NCBI GenBank assembly: GCA_945872245.1
Contig: CAMBZB010000010.1
Location: 3,747-67,746 of the forward strand
Direction: 5' to 3'
Origin: Flavobacterium psychrophilum
Lineage (GTDB): Bacteria > Bacteroidota > Bacteroidia > Flavobacteriales > Flavobacteriaceae
Length of the DNA: 64,000 nucleotides
Both the position numbers and the translations under genes were made by a program. This document shows positions 52,601 to 61,625 of this stretch, in pieces. Numbering within the stretch: position 1 is the first letter of the stretch; each line of letters opens with the position of its first letter. The notes below the pieces were generated by a model, which saw only the letters and a list, made by a program, of their open reading frames with translations, was not told where the DNA came from and did no database searches.

Positions 52601-52768
52601 TTTATGGAGTATTGGCTGCAAAGGTACTAAATCTAAAGAAGTATCCATTTTTTTATAAAAGCAGCCTTTTAGTCTTAAAAAAAATGGTAAATAGCTGACA
52701 AATATTCTTTTAAGGTCGTAACTTTATAGTAGTATTAGTTATGATAATTCACTTCAAATGGATTCCAA

Positions 52769-53602
52769 ATGAAACGTATCCTATTTCCAACCGATTTTTC
52801 CGAAACAGCGAATAACGCTTTTGTGTATGCTTTAGAAATGGCAAAACATTTGGGCGCAGAATTTATTGTGCTCCATGTTTATGACTCTCCAAACCTTACC
52901 TATGAAGGTTGCCCGAGTTCTATAGCTTCGATTTACGAAACGATTGAATTAAAAAATTTCGAAAATTTTAAAGATCAGATTCCCTATTTGAGGAAAATAG
53001 CCGAGGACCACCACTTTGAGAGTGTGAAGATGAGCCATGTTTTGCGGCGTGGCAACCTAGTTAAAATTATAAAAGAAATTGCAGAAGCAGAAAATATAGA
53101 TTTGATTGTCATGGGTACTCATGGCGCTTCTGGTTTGAAAGAAGTTTTTTTGGGGTCTAATACGGGTTTTGTCATTACACAGGTGCCCACAACGCTTTTA
53201 TGCGTGCCTATTGAAGCAAAATACGATAAAATCAAACACATTTGTTTTACCACTCTTTTTAAGGGTGAAGACAAAAAGGCATTGTTGGAAGTCTTAACTA
53301 TTGCGAAGAAATTACATGCTAAGGTGAAATGCCTCACCGTTAAAACATCTAACTCCAAGCTGACGTATGAACGTATTGAAAAGTGGCAATCTGATTTTAA
53401 AAATGAAGCCGTTGAATTTTTTGTTATTCCAAACGATAACATCAAAAAAACAATTAACGATTTTTTGGTGCAACAAGAAATTGATATTTTAGCCATGTTG
53501 ACTCATAAACGCAATCTTATAGAAGAATTATTTACCCAAAGTTTGACACAAAAGCTCTCTTTTCAAAGCAAAACCCCCATTTTAGTACTGCATGAAAAGT
53601 AA
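52769..53602 (+). CDS. Universal stress protein, tandem UspA domains
   Basis: 277 residues with two UspA folds. The first begins KRILFPTDFSETANNAFVYA and holds the ATP-binding type loop VMGTHGASGLKEVFLGSNTG; the second (from about residue 148, KHICFTTLFKGEDKKALLEV) ends with DILAMLTHKRNLIEELF and TPILVLHE and lacks the glycine loop. The 276-residue gene downstream is a close paralogue. Such proteins respond to stress and nutrient state; the ligand is probably ATP in domain 1. Confidence 0.92.
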   Translation: MKRILFPTDFSETANNAFVYALEMAKHLGAEFIVLHVYDSPNLTYEGCPSSIASIYETIELKNFENFKDQIPYLRKIAEDHHFESVKMSHVLRRGNLVKIIKEIAEAENIDLIVMGTHGASGLKEVFLGSNTGFVITQVPTTLLCVPIEAKYDKIKHICFTTLFKGEDKKALLEVLTIAKKLHAKVKCLTVKTSNSKLTYERIEKWQSDFKNEAVEFFVIPNDNIKKTINDFLVQQEIDILAMLTHKRNLIEELFTQSLTQKLSFQSKTPILVLHEK

Positions 53603-53747
53603 TCGTTTGCTTGGGTTCGGTACGGATTAAAAACAATATTTTTTTGTTTTTGGGATAGTAATAATGAATTTTAACAGCGCCTATTTCAACATGAATATTG
53701 CTTCATTTCATTGAAAAATACGTCTTAAATACCTGATAATTATATAT

Positions 53748-53775
53748 TTGTGTTTTAATTTTTTCACTACCTTTG
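53748..53775 (+). promoter_or_regulatory. Promoter of the second universal stress gene
   Basis: TTG (53748-53750), 17 bases, TACCTTTG (53768-53775), 29 bases before the ATG at 53805. The TTG is itself the end of a second -7-like element TATATTTG (53743-53750). Confidence 0.6.
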
Positions 53776-53804
53776 ATAGACAAACAACTTTAAATCGTAC
53801 TAAA

Positions 53805-54635
53805 ATGAAAAAAATTTTGTTTCCCACAGATTTTTCCGAAACGGCCACTAATGCTTTTGTGCACGCTTTGGAATTTGCTAAAATAGTGCAAGCTGAACTC
53901 GTTTTATTGCACACATTTGACCTGCCCATATACGACAACCAGTATTTTCCTGAGAATTATAATGTCATTTTTGACTCGCTTCAATTATCCGAATTTGATA
54001 TGTTTAAGGAAGAAATTCCAAAACTTCGCGCTATCGCCGAAGAACGAAATCTAGACAAAATAAAAATGAGCCACCGACTGATGGATGGAAATTTAATTTT
54101 CAATATCAAAAGAGCTATCAAAGAAGATGCTATAGATTTTGTGGTGATGGGTACTTCGGGCGCTTCAGGATGGGAAGCTTTTTTCTTGGGAACGAATACT
54201 GGTTCGGTGATTAATACTGCTGAAGTTCCTGTGCTCTGCGTGCCATTGGAAGCCAAATACAAAAAAATTGAAACCATAGGTTTCACCACTCGTTACAGAG
54301 CTAAAGATAAAAAAGCACTTAAAGAAGTGTTAGCAATCGCAAAAAAAATGAATGCCAAAGTAAGATGTCTTTATGTGAAAACTAGTAATTCCGATGTGTC
54401 TGACGCCACTATAAAACATTGGGAAACTGAATTTGAAAAAGAACCCGTTATTTTTTCTGTCATTCCAAGTGATGAGGTAAAAGCAACAATTCTTGATTTT
54501 ATCTTGTTTAAAGAAATTGATGTTTTGGCGATGCTCACTTATAAAAGAAACTTTTTTGTTGAACTGTTCAGACCTCGTTTAGCAGAGAAATTCGCAAATG
54601 TTGCCAATATTCCAATCTTGGTTATGCACGAGTAA
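53805..54635 (+). CDS. Universal stress protein, tandem UspA domains (paralogue)
   Basis: 276 residues, same plan as the upstream gene: KKILFPTDFSETATNAFVHA, VMGTSGASGWEAFFLGTNTG in domain 1, TIGFTTRYRAKDKKALKEVL in domain 2, and IDVLAMLTYKRNFFVELF and IPILVMHE at the end. The two proteins differ most in the variable region around residues 45-75. The ATG at 53805 is chosen because the residues upstream are not Usp-like and overlap the promoter. A separate promoter means the pair need not be expressed together. Confidence 0.92.
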   Translation: MKKILFPTDFSETATNAFVHALEFAKIVQAELVLLHTFDLPIYDNQYFPENYNVIFDSLQLSEFDMFKEEIPKLRAIAEERNLDKIKMSHRLMDGNLIFNIKRAIKEDAIDFVVMGTSGASGWEAFFLGTNTGSVINTAEVPVLCVPLEAKYKKIETIGFTTRYRAKDKKALKEVLAIAKKMNAKVRCLYVKTSNSDVSDATIKHWETEFEKEPVIFSVIPSDEVKATILDFILFKEIDVLAMLTYKRNFFVELFRPRLAEKFANVANIPILVMHE

Positions 54636-54668
54636 AAAAACCGCCCCGATTAATCGGGACGGTTTTTT
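54635..54668. terminator. Terminator after the universal stress genes
   Basis: AAAAAACCG-C-CCCGATT / AATCGGG-A-CGGTTTTTT forms a GC-rich stem with A and T runs on both sides, so it can serve both strands. It starts at the stop codon. Confidence 0.93.
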
Positions 54669-54740
54669 CAAATATAAAAAGGGTTTGGTTAATAGCGTTT
54701 TTAATAATCCAAAAGTCTTGAATAATCAGCAACCTTACAA

Positions 54741-55859
54741 TTAGTTGTTCAACATCACCGGCATTACTAGCATCGTTACCGTTTCACCATCTTCTAATCC
54801 ATCTACTGGAGTCAGGATTCCGGCTCTGTTTGGTAAAGACATTTCAAGCATGATTAAATCGGATTGCAGATTGGTCAACATTTCAGTCAAGAAACGGGAG
54901 TTGTACCCTATTTGCATATCGTCACCTTGATAATCGCAAGTCAATCGCTCTTCAGCTTTGTTTGAGTAATCAATATCTTCGGCTGAAATATTCAATTCCG
55001 CCCCGGCAATTTTCAATCGAATTTGGTGAGTGGTTTTGTTGGAGAAAATCGCAACACGACGAACAGAATTCAAAAATTGTGTTCTATCAATCATCAATTT
55101 GTTTGGATTTTCTTTTGGAATTACCGCTTCGTAATTTGGATATTTTCCATCAATCAAACGACACATTAAAACATAATTATCAAAAGAAAAAGTGGCATTT
55201 GAATCGTTGTATTCAATTTTCACTTCCGCATCCGAAACGCCAAGAATATTTTTCAAAATAGTCAATGGTTTCTTCGGCATAATAAAATCGGCTACTTGTG
55301 ATGCAGTTACATCAGTTCGTGCATATTTCACTAATTTATGGGCATCAGTGGCAACAAATGTCAATCCTTGGGGAGAAAATTGGAAGAATACACCCGACAT
55401 TACCGGACGTAAATCATCGTTTCCTGCAGCAAAAATGGTTTTGCTGATGGCTGTTGCCAAAACTTCGGCAGGAACCAAGGTTACGGAAGGTTCGTCTAAG
55501 TTTACCGACTTTGGAAATTCTTCTCCCGGAGCATAAGCCAAAGCATATTTTCCGGAATTAGAACTAATTTCTATGGTGCTGTTTTCTTCAACAGTGAAAG
55601 TCAACGGTTGTTCTGGAAAGGTTTTAAGGATTTCCAGAAGCAATTTTGCAGGAACAGCAACGCTCCCTTTGCTAGTGGAATCAATGTCTAAAGTTGCTGA
55701 CATCGTAGTTTCTAAATCAGAGGCGGAAACCGTTAAAGCTTTATGATCCAATTCAAAAAGAAAGTTATCCAAAATAGGCAAGGTGTTGCTACTGTTAATA
55801 ACGTTGCCTAAAACTTGTAATTGTTTTAATAAGTACGAACTCGATACTATGAATTTCAT
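54741..55859 (-). CDS. dnaN: DNA polymerase III subunit beta (sliding clamp)
   Basis: 372 residues in three clamp domains. MKFIVSSSYLLKQLQVLGNV and NTLPILDNFLFELD at the start, GVFFQFSPQGLTFVATDAHKL in the middle and LTPVDGLEDGETVTMLVMPV at the end are typical DnaN blocks. The clamp encircles DNA and holds polymerase III. It is not next to dnaA or recF, so this does not mark the replication origin. A -7 element TATATTTG lies at 55917-55924 on the minus strand. gldG lies about 100 bases upstream on the same strand. Confidence 0.97.
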   Translation of the reverse strand: MKFIVSSSYLLKQLQVLGNVINSSNTLPILDNFLFELDHKALTVSASDLETTMSATLDIDSTSKGSVAVPAKLLLEILKTFPEQPLTFTVEENSTIEISSNSGKYALAYAPGEEFPKSVNLDEPSVTLVPAEVLATAISKTIFAAGNDDLRPVMSGVFFQFSPQGLTFVATDAHKLVKYARTDVTASQVADFIMPKKPLTILKNILGVSDAEVKIEYNDSNATFSFDNYVLMCRLIDGKYPNYEAVIPKENPNKLMIDRTQFLNSVRRVAIFSNKTTHQIRLKIAGAELNISAEDIDYSNKAEERLTCDYQGDDMQIGYNSRFLTEMLTNLQSDLIMLEMSLPNRAGILTPVDGLEDGETVTMLVMPVMLNN

Positions 55860-55916
55860 CTGTTATGTTTTATTTTTCGGTAAATATTTTAGTCTACTTT
55901 AAAAAAATACTTGGAA

Positions 55917-55924
55917 CAAATATA
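55917..55924 (-). promoter_or_regulatory. -7 element of dnaN
   Basis: TATATTTG on the minus strand, 57 bases before the dnaN ATG; no TTG at the standard distance. Confidence 0.4.
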
Positions 55925-55962
55925 TTGTAAACAATCTTACTTTCTGATTTTTTTTATTAACA

Positions 55963-57648
55963 TTAACGACTGTATTTTCTTTTTCTGAAGAAGGTAAATA
56001 GGAAGCCAAAAAGCAATAAAATTAGAATTGGAAGCCCGATAGTTAGGAATTGTATACCGGTATATCTCTCGTAAACTTTTTCTTTATCCAATAAAGGCAA
56101 ATCAAGATCTTTGCTTCGAATGTTAATAAGTCCGTTGTCATCGAGTAAATAATTGACGCAATTCATCAGGAAATCCTTGTTGTCATACAAATTTCCGGAA
56201 CGTTGGTCGTAACCCAATTCCACTGGTTGTAAGTTTTTGTCCAATTGGTTCCGAATCAAATCTCCGTCCGAAATCACGATCATTTTATTTTCTTTCCCTC
56301 TGGCTTCAAATGATTTTTGTTCAAAAGGCAATATTCTATTTTCGAACATCGAATGAAACGGACCCTCCAATAAAACTGAAAGTGGAATATTTCCTTTGTT
56401 GAGGTAATCACTTGGCGAAGTTTCTTCGGAAACGCTGTTCAAATTGACTTCGACTGGAGCTCCTATTTTCTTAGAATAGGGAGAAGATTGCAGCAGAATC
56501 GTTTTCTTGATTCCGTTCTTTAATGTGTCGATGGGATTGGCAAAATCAAACTTGATACCGCCTAGGTTTTTCACGACGGGATGCTTACTGATTGGATAAA
56601 CTTGAGGTGCAAATTTCCAGTTGAATTCCTGATATTGTGAAGCGCTTCCTTGTTCTCCAGTTGCCAATTTTATAGCGCTTCCTTGTTCGTCCATTATCAA
56701 ATCAGGATTAATTCGAATTCCATATTTGAAGAATAGATCATTCAAATTCAAATCCCTTGGATACGCTAATGTAGCACCGGATTCATTATACAAACTATCC
56801 ATTTCTGCTGAAACTTGGTCAAGAAGCCATAGGGTTTTTCCGCCATTGATGATGAACTGGTCCAAGACTTGTTTTTCGGCATCAGAGAACGTTTCTGTTG
56901 GTTTGGCAATAATCGCCAAGTCGAATTGCTGCAAAGCTTCCAAACTTCCCTTTGGGTTTCGCGCCACCGAATCTAAAGTGAATGGGCCGATATGGTAACT
57001 TTCCCGTACTTGCATCAGGAATTTAGCAATTTTAACATCCTGAAGTTCACCGTTTCCTTTGATTACGGCTACTTTTTTCTGTTTGTCTTTAGTAATTTTA
57101 TTGATGGCATCGGCGATGGAATACTCCAGATGTTGCACAGAACCAATTACTTTTTGAGTAGTCGAAGCGCCCATGATATTTTTCAACAAAGGCACATTGA
57201 CTTCTTTGTTGTTGTAAACCGCAATTGCCCACGGGAAAACCATTGCCTGTGATTGTTTTCCTTTGTCGTCAACGGTGATGTTTATTGGCGTGAGTCCCTT
57301 TAGATACAGATCCTTGATATTGTCCATACTTTCGTCTTTGTTTTCCAAAGGATTAACAAATTCGAAAACAATATTCTTGTTATAGGCTTGGAACTCTTCG
57401 AATAAATCTTGGGTTTCACTTTGTAAACGCTTGAATTCAGAAGGTAAATCGCCTTGCAAGTAGATTTTTATATATAGAGGATTTTGAACTTGCTTGATAA
57501 TATTCAAGGAAGTTTGAGACAGTGTGTATCTTTTGTCCTTGGTTAAATCAAAACGGTGGAAAAAAGAACCGCTTATTCCATTTAAAACCAGTACGATGGC
57601 AATGAGAATGAATAGGGATTTTATGTTTTTTTTCTGGGTAGTAGTCAT
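55963..57648 (-). CDS. gldG: Gliding motility ABC transporter component GldG
   Basis: 561 residues. One membrane helix near the N-terminus (SLFILIAIVLVLNGISGSFF) and one at the C-terminus (FLTIGLPILILLLFGFLFTF) enclose a large extracytoplasmic domain of the GldG/ABC_transp_aux family (KRYTLSQTSLNIIKQVQNPL, VFEFVNPLENKDES, VIKGNGELQD, WLLDQVSAEMDSL, VISDGDLIRNQLD). With GldF and the ATPase GldA, it was linked to gliding in Flavobacterium johnsoniae. Its ATG overlaps the gldF stop by one base (TAATG), so they are coupled. gldA is not in the window. Confidence 0.95.
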   Translation of the reverse strand: MTTTQKKNIKSLFILIAIVLVLNGISGSFFHRFDLTKDKRYTLSQTSLNIIKQVQNPLYIKIYLQGDLPSEFKRLQSETQDLFEEFQAYNKNIVFEFVNPLENKDESMDNIKDLYLKGLTPINITVDDKGKQSQAMVFPWAIAVYNNKEVNVPLLKNIMGASTTQKVIGSVQHLEYSIADAINKITKDKQKKVAVIKGNGELQDVKIAKFLMQVRESYHIGPFTLDSVARNPKGSLEALQQFDLAIIAKPTETFSDAEKQVLDQFIINGGKTLWLLDQVSAEMDSLYNESGATLAYPRDLNLNDLFFKYGIRINPDLIMDEQGSAIKLATGEQGSASQYQEFNWKFAPQVYPISKHPVVKNLGGIKFDFANPIDTLKNGIKKTILLQSSPYSKKIGAPVEVNLNSVSEETSPSDYLNKGNIPLSVLLEGPFHSMFENRILPFEQKSFEARGKENKMIVISDGDLIRNQLDKNLQPVELGYDQRSGNLYDNKDFLMNCVNYLLDDNGLINIRSKDLDLPLLDKEKVYERYTGIQFLTIGLPILILLLFGFLFTFFRKRKYSR

Positions 57649-58373
57649 TACGATTTGATGGATTTTAAATTATACGCTGTAAACGACAGAAACAAAACTG
57701 TAATGCTCATAAAATAAACAACATCCCGAGTGTCAATCACGCCACGACCCATGCTTTTGAAATGATTTTGCATTCCAAGACCTGAAATTATACTTTGAAA
57801 ACCAGGAACAATTGTTGCCATACTTTCGAATCCAAAGTAAAAAAAGAAGCATAAAAATACCGCCACAATAAACGCCACAATTTGATTTTCGGAGAGGGAG
57901 GAAGTGAAGATTCCAATGGCAGAATAGGCTGCAATCAGGAATAACAATCCAAAATAAGAACCCATTGTGCTGCCCATATCGATATTGTCTTCGGGCATTC
58001 CCAGGCTAGAGATGACTTTGACATAGATGAATGTTGGGATAATCGACATAACAATCAACAACATCGAACCCAGGAATTTTCCGTTCACGATTTGCCAAAT
58101 ACTCAAAGGTTTTGTCAATAATAGCTCTAAGGTTCCCTGCTTTTTTTCGTCCGAAAAACTGCGCATCGTTACCGCTGGAATCAAGAAAATCAGAATCCAA
58201 GGTACCAATATAAAAAACGGACTCAAGTCGGCAAAACCGCTGTTTAAGATACTGTATTCTCCTTCGAAAACCCAAAGGAACAAGCCATTACCAATCAGGA
58301 AAACAGCAATAACCAAATACCCTATGGGTGAGCCAAAAAAGGATTTTATTTCTCGTAAAACTATTGATTTCAT
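57648..58373 (-). CDS. gldF: Gliding motility ABC transporter permease GldF
   Basis: 241 residues, six membrane helices of the ABC-2 permease type. IVLREIKSFFGSPIGYLVIA is the usual N-terminus; FSDEKKQGTLELLLTKPLSI is the conserved cytoplasmic ABC-2 block that contacts the ATPase; FYFGFESMATIVPGFQSIIS and GRGVIDTRDVVYFMSITVLF follow. It is coupled to gldG. The pair with GldA forms an ABC system whose cargo is unknown. Confidence 0.95.
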   Translation of the reverse strand: MKSIVLREIKSFFGSPIGYLVIAVFLIGNGLFLWVFEGEYSILNSGFADLSPFFILVPWILIFLIPAVTMRSFSDEKKQGTLELLLTKPLSIWQIVNGKFLGSMLLIVMSIIPTFIYVKVISSLGMPEDNIDMGSTMGSYFGLLFLIAAYSAIGIFTSSLSENQIVAFIVAVFLCFFFYFGFESMATIVPGFQSIISGLGMQNHFKSMGRGVIDTRDVVYFMSITVLFLSFTAYNLKSIKS

Positions 58374-58456
58374 TTTTTAAAATTAAAAAGATTAAGAGGT
58401 TATAAGTTTGTAAGTATGTGGGTTTAGGTTTTGACTATACCTTAAACGGAAAATAG

Positions 58457-59284
58457 TTAAACAAATTTTATATTTATGACGTCTCTATAATTCAATCCTA
58501 GTAGGCTGTTGGCAGAACCCACTTTGGAGGGATTGCTTCTAAAAATGGCAATTTCCAGAAACCCAGCTTCGTTGAAAATTGCTAATTTTTCACCTTCATA
58601 ATTCTTGATTTCATATTTCTCGGAACTAGCAATCGCCGAATAATTGGGCAGAATAGTTTTGATGTTTTTGGTTCGCATCACAATCTCATAGGGCCTTCCT
58701 TTCGCTACTTCTAGAAACTGTTTTTTTGAAATATTGGTCACTACATTACCAAAATGGTCAATGTAAATTACATATCCTTTTAGCGAATTCCCGTCATTGG
58801 CGATAACAGCCTGTAAATCGACAACTTGTTTAATGTTTTTTAATTCTTTGCCAATTATGTTTAACAAACCACCTTTGGCAATATGACAGGCTACTTTTAC
58901 GAAAACATCTAAATCGGAGGCATCGTTAGGCAAGCGATCGTGTATGTTGATAGTAACTATTTTTTGGGGAACAATTTTTTGTGAAAGCATGCTTAAAATA
59001 CCATTATCGGCAGCAATAAAATAGTGATCGTTCCACTGCATGACAATATGTTGGTTTTCTTTGTTGAATTCCAAATCAACGCCAATGAGATGTACCGTCC
59101 CTTTTGGAAAACTGGCATAAGACGCCCCAATGATATAACTGGCTTCAACTGTGTTGAATGGATCTATATCATGTGAAATATCGATGATAGTGGCCTCGGG
59201 ATATTCAGACAAAATTTTCCCTTTCAACGCACCTACAAAGTGGTCTTTCAAGCCGTAATCGGTGGTAAGGGTAATTATTGACAT
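58457..59284 (-). CDS. SAM hydroxide adenosyltransferase (DUF62 family)
   Basis: 275 residues. IITLTTDYGLKDHFVGALKG and TIIDISHDIDPFNTVEASYI are the SAM-binding entry of the chlorinase/fluorinase superfamily (PF01887). YFIAADNGILSMLSQ and YVIYIDHFGNVVTNISKKQF are the later blocks. Ordinary members hydrolyse SAM to adenosine and methionine and are not halogenases; I see no halide-specific insertion. It is divergent from phoH, an arrangement I recall as common in Bacteroidota. Confidence 0.9.
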   Translation of the reverse strand: MSIITLTTDYGLKDHFVGALKGKILSEYPEATIIDISHDIDPFNTVEASYIIGASYASFPKGTVHLIGVDLEFNKENQHIVMQWNDHYFIAADNGILSMLSQKIVPQKIVTINIHDRLPNDASDLDVFVKVACHIAKGGLLNIIGKELKNIKQVVDLQAVIANDGNSLKGYVIYIDHFGNVVTNISKKQFLEVAKGRPYEIVMRTKNIKTILPNYSAIASSEKYEIKNYEGEKLAIFNEAGFLEIAIFRSNPSKVGSANSLLGLNYRDVINIKFV

Positions 59285-59470
59285 AAAATTGTTTATAAAT
59301 AAAACAGAAAATAAACCTAAAACGTATTAAATTTGAGAAATGCAAAGCTAATAATAGTAAAGCCAAAAAAAGTAAAAAACAAAAACAAATCCCAAAAAAT
59401 TGGACATTAAATTTTATGGTTTGAAACCAAAATGTTTTTGCCTTATTAATTGATTTAAAAACCACTCAAT

Positions 59471-60421
59471 TTGAACGAAAGAATCATCGAGCTCATAGAC
59501 ATCGCTCCAAAAGATTTTTGGGGCGCTCAAGACACTCATCTTGAGATGATTAAAAAATATTATCCGAAATTAAAAATTGTTGCTCGAGGAACAACTTTGA
59601 AAGCTTTTGGAGAAAAGGAGGTTCTAGATGAATTTGAAAATCGTTTCAACCGATTGATGCTTCATTTTACAAGATACAATACCATTGATGACAATGTTAT
59701 CGAGAGAGTGATTCAAAGTACCGCGCAAGAGGATACTAAAACTTTTGGACATGATAAAATATTAGTACATGGTGTAGGAGGAAAAATTATTAAAGCCATG
59801 ACGCCCAACCAGCAATTGTTGGTTGATACGATGAACAAAAACGATATGGTTTTTGCCGTTGGTCCGGCTGGTACAGGGAAAACCTATACAGGTGTTGCCA
59901 TGGCGGTTAAGGCTTTGAAAGAAAAGCAAGTCAAGCGCATCATTCTTACCCGTCCGGCTGTTGAGGCTGGTGAAAATCTCGGATTTCTTCCCGGTGATAT
60001 GAAGGAAAAACTCGATCCGTACATGCAACCGTTGTATGATGCCTTACGGGACATGTTGCCTAATGAAAAACTTGAGGACTATATTTTAAAGGGGATTATC
60101 CAGATAGCTCCTTTGGCTTTTATGCGCGGACGAACATTAGATAATGCCTTCGTTATTCTTGACGAAGCCCAAAACACTACTCATTCCCAAATGAAAATGT
60201 TTTTGACCCGCATGGGAAAAAGCGCCAAATTTATGATAACGGGAGATCCCGGACAGGTTGATTTGCCGCGAAGAACTATTTCAGGTTTGAAGGAAGCCTT
60301 GTTGGTTTTGAAAGACGTTGACGGAATTGGGATTATTTATTTGGATGACAAAGATATTGTGCGCCATAGACTGGTTAAAAAAGTCATCGATGCTTATAAG
60401 CAAATTGAAAATACAGATTAA
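59471..60421 (+). CDS. phoH: PhoH-family ATPase
   Basis: 316 residues. VFAVGPAGTGKTYTGVAMAV is Walker A and DNAFVILDEAQNTTHSQMKM Walker B; TRPAVEAGENLGFLPGD and GRTLDNAF are family signatures. The start is a TTG reading NERIIELIDIAPKDFWGAQ: there is an in-frame stop 5 codons upstream, the first in-frame ATG lies beyond the conserved start, and homologues begin MNERIIEL. PhoH proteins are linked to RNA metabolism and phosphate stress. It precedes purC on the same strand, but purC has its own promoter. Confidence 0.94.
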   Translation: MNERIIELIDIAPKDFWGAQDTHLEMIKKYYPKLKIVARGTTLKAFGEKEVLDEFENRFNRLMLHFTRYNTIDDNVIERVIQSTAQEDTKTFGHDKILVHGVGGKIIKAMTPNQQLLVDTMNKNDMVFAVGPAGTGKTYTGVAMAVKALKEKQVKRIILTRPAVEAGENLGFLPGDMKEKLDPYMQPLYDALRDMLPNEKLEDYILKGIIQIAPLAFMRGRTLDNAFVILDEAQNTTHSQMKMFLTRMGKSAKFMITGDPGQVDLPRRTISGLKEALLVLKDVDGIGIIYLDDKDIVRHRLVKKVIDAYKQIENTD

Positions 60422-60499
60422 AGTACAGGACGCAGAGAATTAGGGTTTAAAATTTTACACAGAAATAAAATCAGCTTAAACTTTACGCCTAGTTTTTCT

Positions 60500-60530
60500 T
60501 TGTGTATCTCTTAGAAACAACCTATTTTTG
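60500..60530 (+). promoter_or_regulatory. Promoter of purC
   Basis: TTG (60500-60502), 20 bases, TATTTTTG (60523-60530). It gives a leader of about 50 bases that holds a 6-bp hairpin GTCAGT / ACTGAC (60540-60558), and supports the ATG at 60586. Confidence 0.8.
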
Positions 60531-60585
60531 CACCACAAGGTCAGTGGAAATAACTGACGAAGTAAAAAATCAACTAACAACAACA

Positions 60586-61536
60586 ATGAACACAATTACA
60601 ACGACAAACTTTAATTTTCCCAATCAGAAATCAGTTTACAGAGGAAAAGTAAGGGAGGTTTATAATATCAATGAGGAACTTTTGGTAATGGTAGCCACAG
60701 ATAGATTATCCGCTTTCGATGTGGTATTGCCAAAGGGAATTCCATATAAGGGGCAAATTTTGAACCAAATTGCCACAAAATTTATGGAACTGACTCAAGA
60801 TATTGTTCCGAATTGGTTACTTGCGAGCCCAGATCCTAATGTGGCCGTTGGTTATTTGTGCGAGCCTTTCAAAGTGGAAATGGTGATTCGGGGATATGTT
60901 TCAGGTCATGCCGCTCGTGAATACGCTTTGGGTAAAAGAGAAATTTGTGGCGTGGCAATGCCAGAAGGGTTAAAAGAAAACGACAAATTTCCAACACCCA
61001 TAATTACGCCAACAACAAAAGCAGATAATGGGGAACATGATGCCGATATTTCACGTGAGGATATTCTATCAAAAGGAATTGTAACCGAAGAAGATTATTT
61101 GGTTTTAGAAAAATATACTCGGGCGTTATTTGAAAGAGGAACAGAAATTGCTGCCAGTCGCGGATTGATTTTGGTGGATACCAAGTATGAATTTGGCAAA
61201 ACTAAAGAAGGAAAAATTGTCCTTATCGATGAAATTCATACACCTGATTCTTCCCGTTATTTCTATTTAGAAGGCTATCAAGAAAGACAAGATAGAGGAG
61301 AAGAGCAAAAACAATTGTCCAAAGAGTTCGTTCGACGCTGGTTAATCGAGAATGGTTTTCAAGGACTAGAAGGTCAAAAAATTCCTGAAATGACTGATCA
61401 ATATATTGAATCCGTTTCAGAACGTTATATAGAATTATACGAGAAGATTCTTGGTGAAAAATTCGTAAAGGCTGATGTTACTAATATTTATGAGCGAATT
61501 GAAAAGAATGTTTTAACCTATTTACAGCGTAGATAA
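60586..61536 (+). CDS. purC: Phosphoribosylaminoimidazole-succinocarboxamide synthase
   Basis: SAICAR synthetase of purine synthesis: CAIR, aspartate and ATP give SAICAR. 316 residues. Seen: [20 protein letters not shown] (ATP loop), [50 protein letters not shown]. The in-frame region upstream of 60586 overlaps the promoter and is not PurC-like, so the ATG at 60586 is chosen. It is monocistronic: promoter before, terminator after. No other pur gene is in the window. Confidence 0.96.
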   Translation: MNTITTTNFNFPNQKSVYRGKVREVYNINEELLVMVATDRLSAFDVVLPKGIPYKGQILNQIATKFMELTQDIVPNWLLASPDPNVAVGYLCEPFKVEMVIRGYVSGHAAREYALGKREICGVAMPEGLKENDKFPTPIITPTTKADNGEHDADISREDILSKGIVTEEDYLVLEKYTRALFERGTEIAASRGLILVDTKYEFGKTKEGKIVLIDEIHTPDSSRYFYLEGYQERQDRGEEQKQLSKEFVRRWLIENGFQGLEGQKIPEMTDQYIESVSERYIELYEKILGEKFVKADVTNIYERIEKNVLTYLQRR

Positions 61537-61555
61537 AAATATTTTTGAATCAAGT

Positions 61556-61592
61556 AAAAAGCCCTAATTCATTAAGAATTACGGCTTTTTTT
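61556..61592. terminator. Terminator between purC and the convergent M42 peptidase
   Basis: AAAAAGCC-C-TAATTC / GAATTA-C-GGCTTTTT with a short loop and a T run; A and T runs on both sides suit both strands. Confidence 0.88.
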
Positions 61593-61625
61593 AGCGAAGA
61601 AAAGTATTGGAATACCTGCTGAAAA

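Noticed and set aside
54741..55859. Replication origin near dnaN
   Set aside because: No dnaA, recF or DnaA-box cluster is next to it; neighbours are gld and universal stress genes.
58457..59284. Fluorinase or chlorinase
   Set aside because: The gene belongs to the same superfamily, but no halogenase-specific loop or halometabolite cluster is visible, so the common SAM hydroxide adenosyltransferase is the better call.
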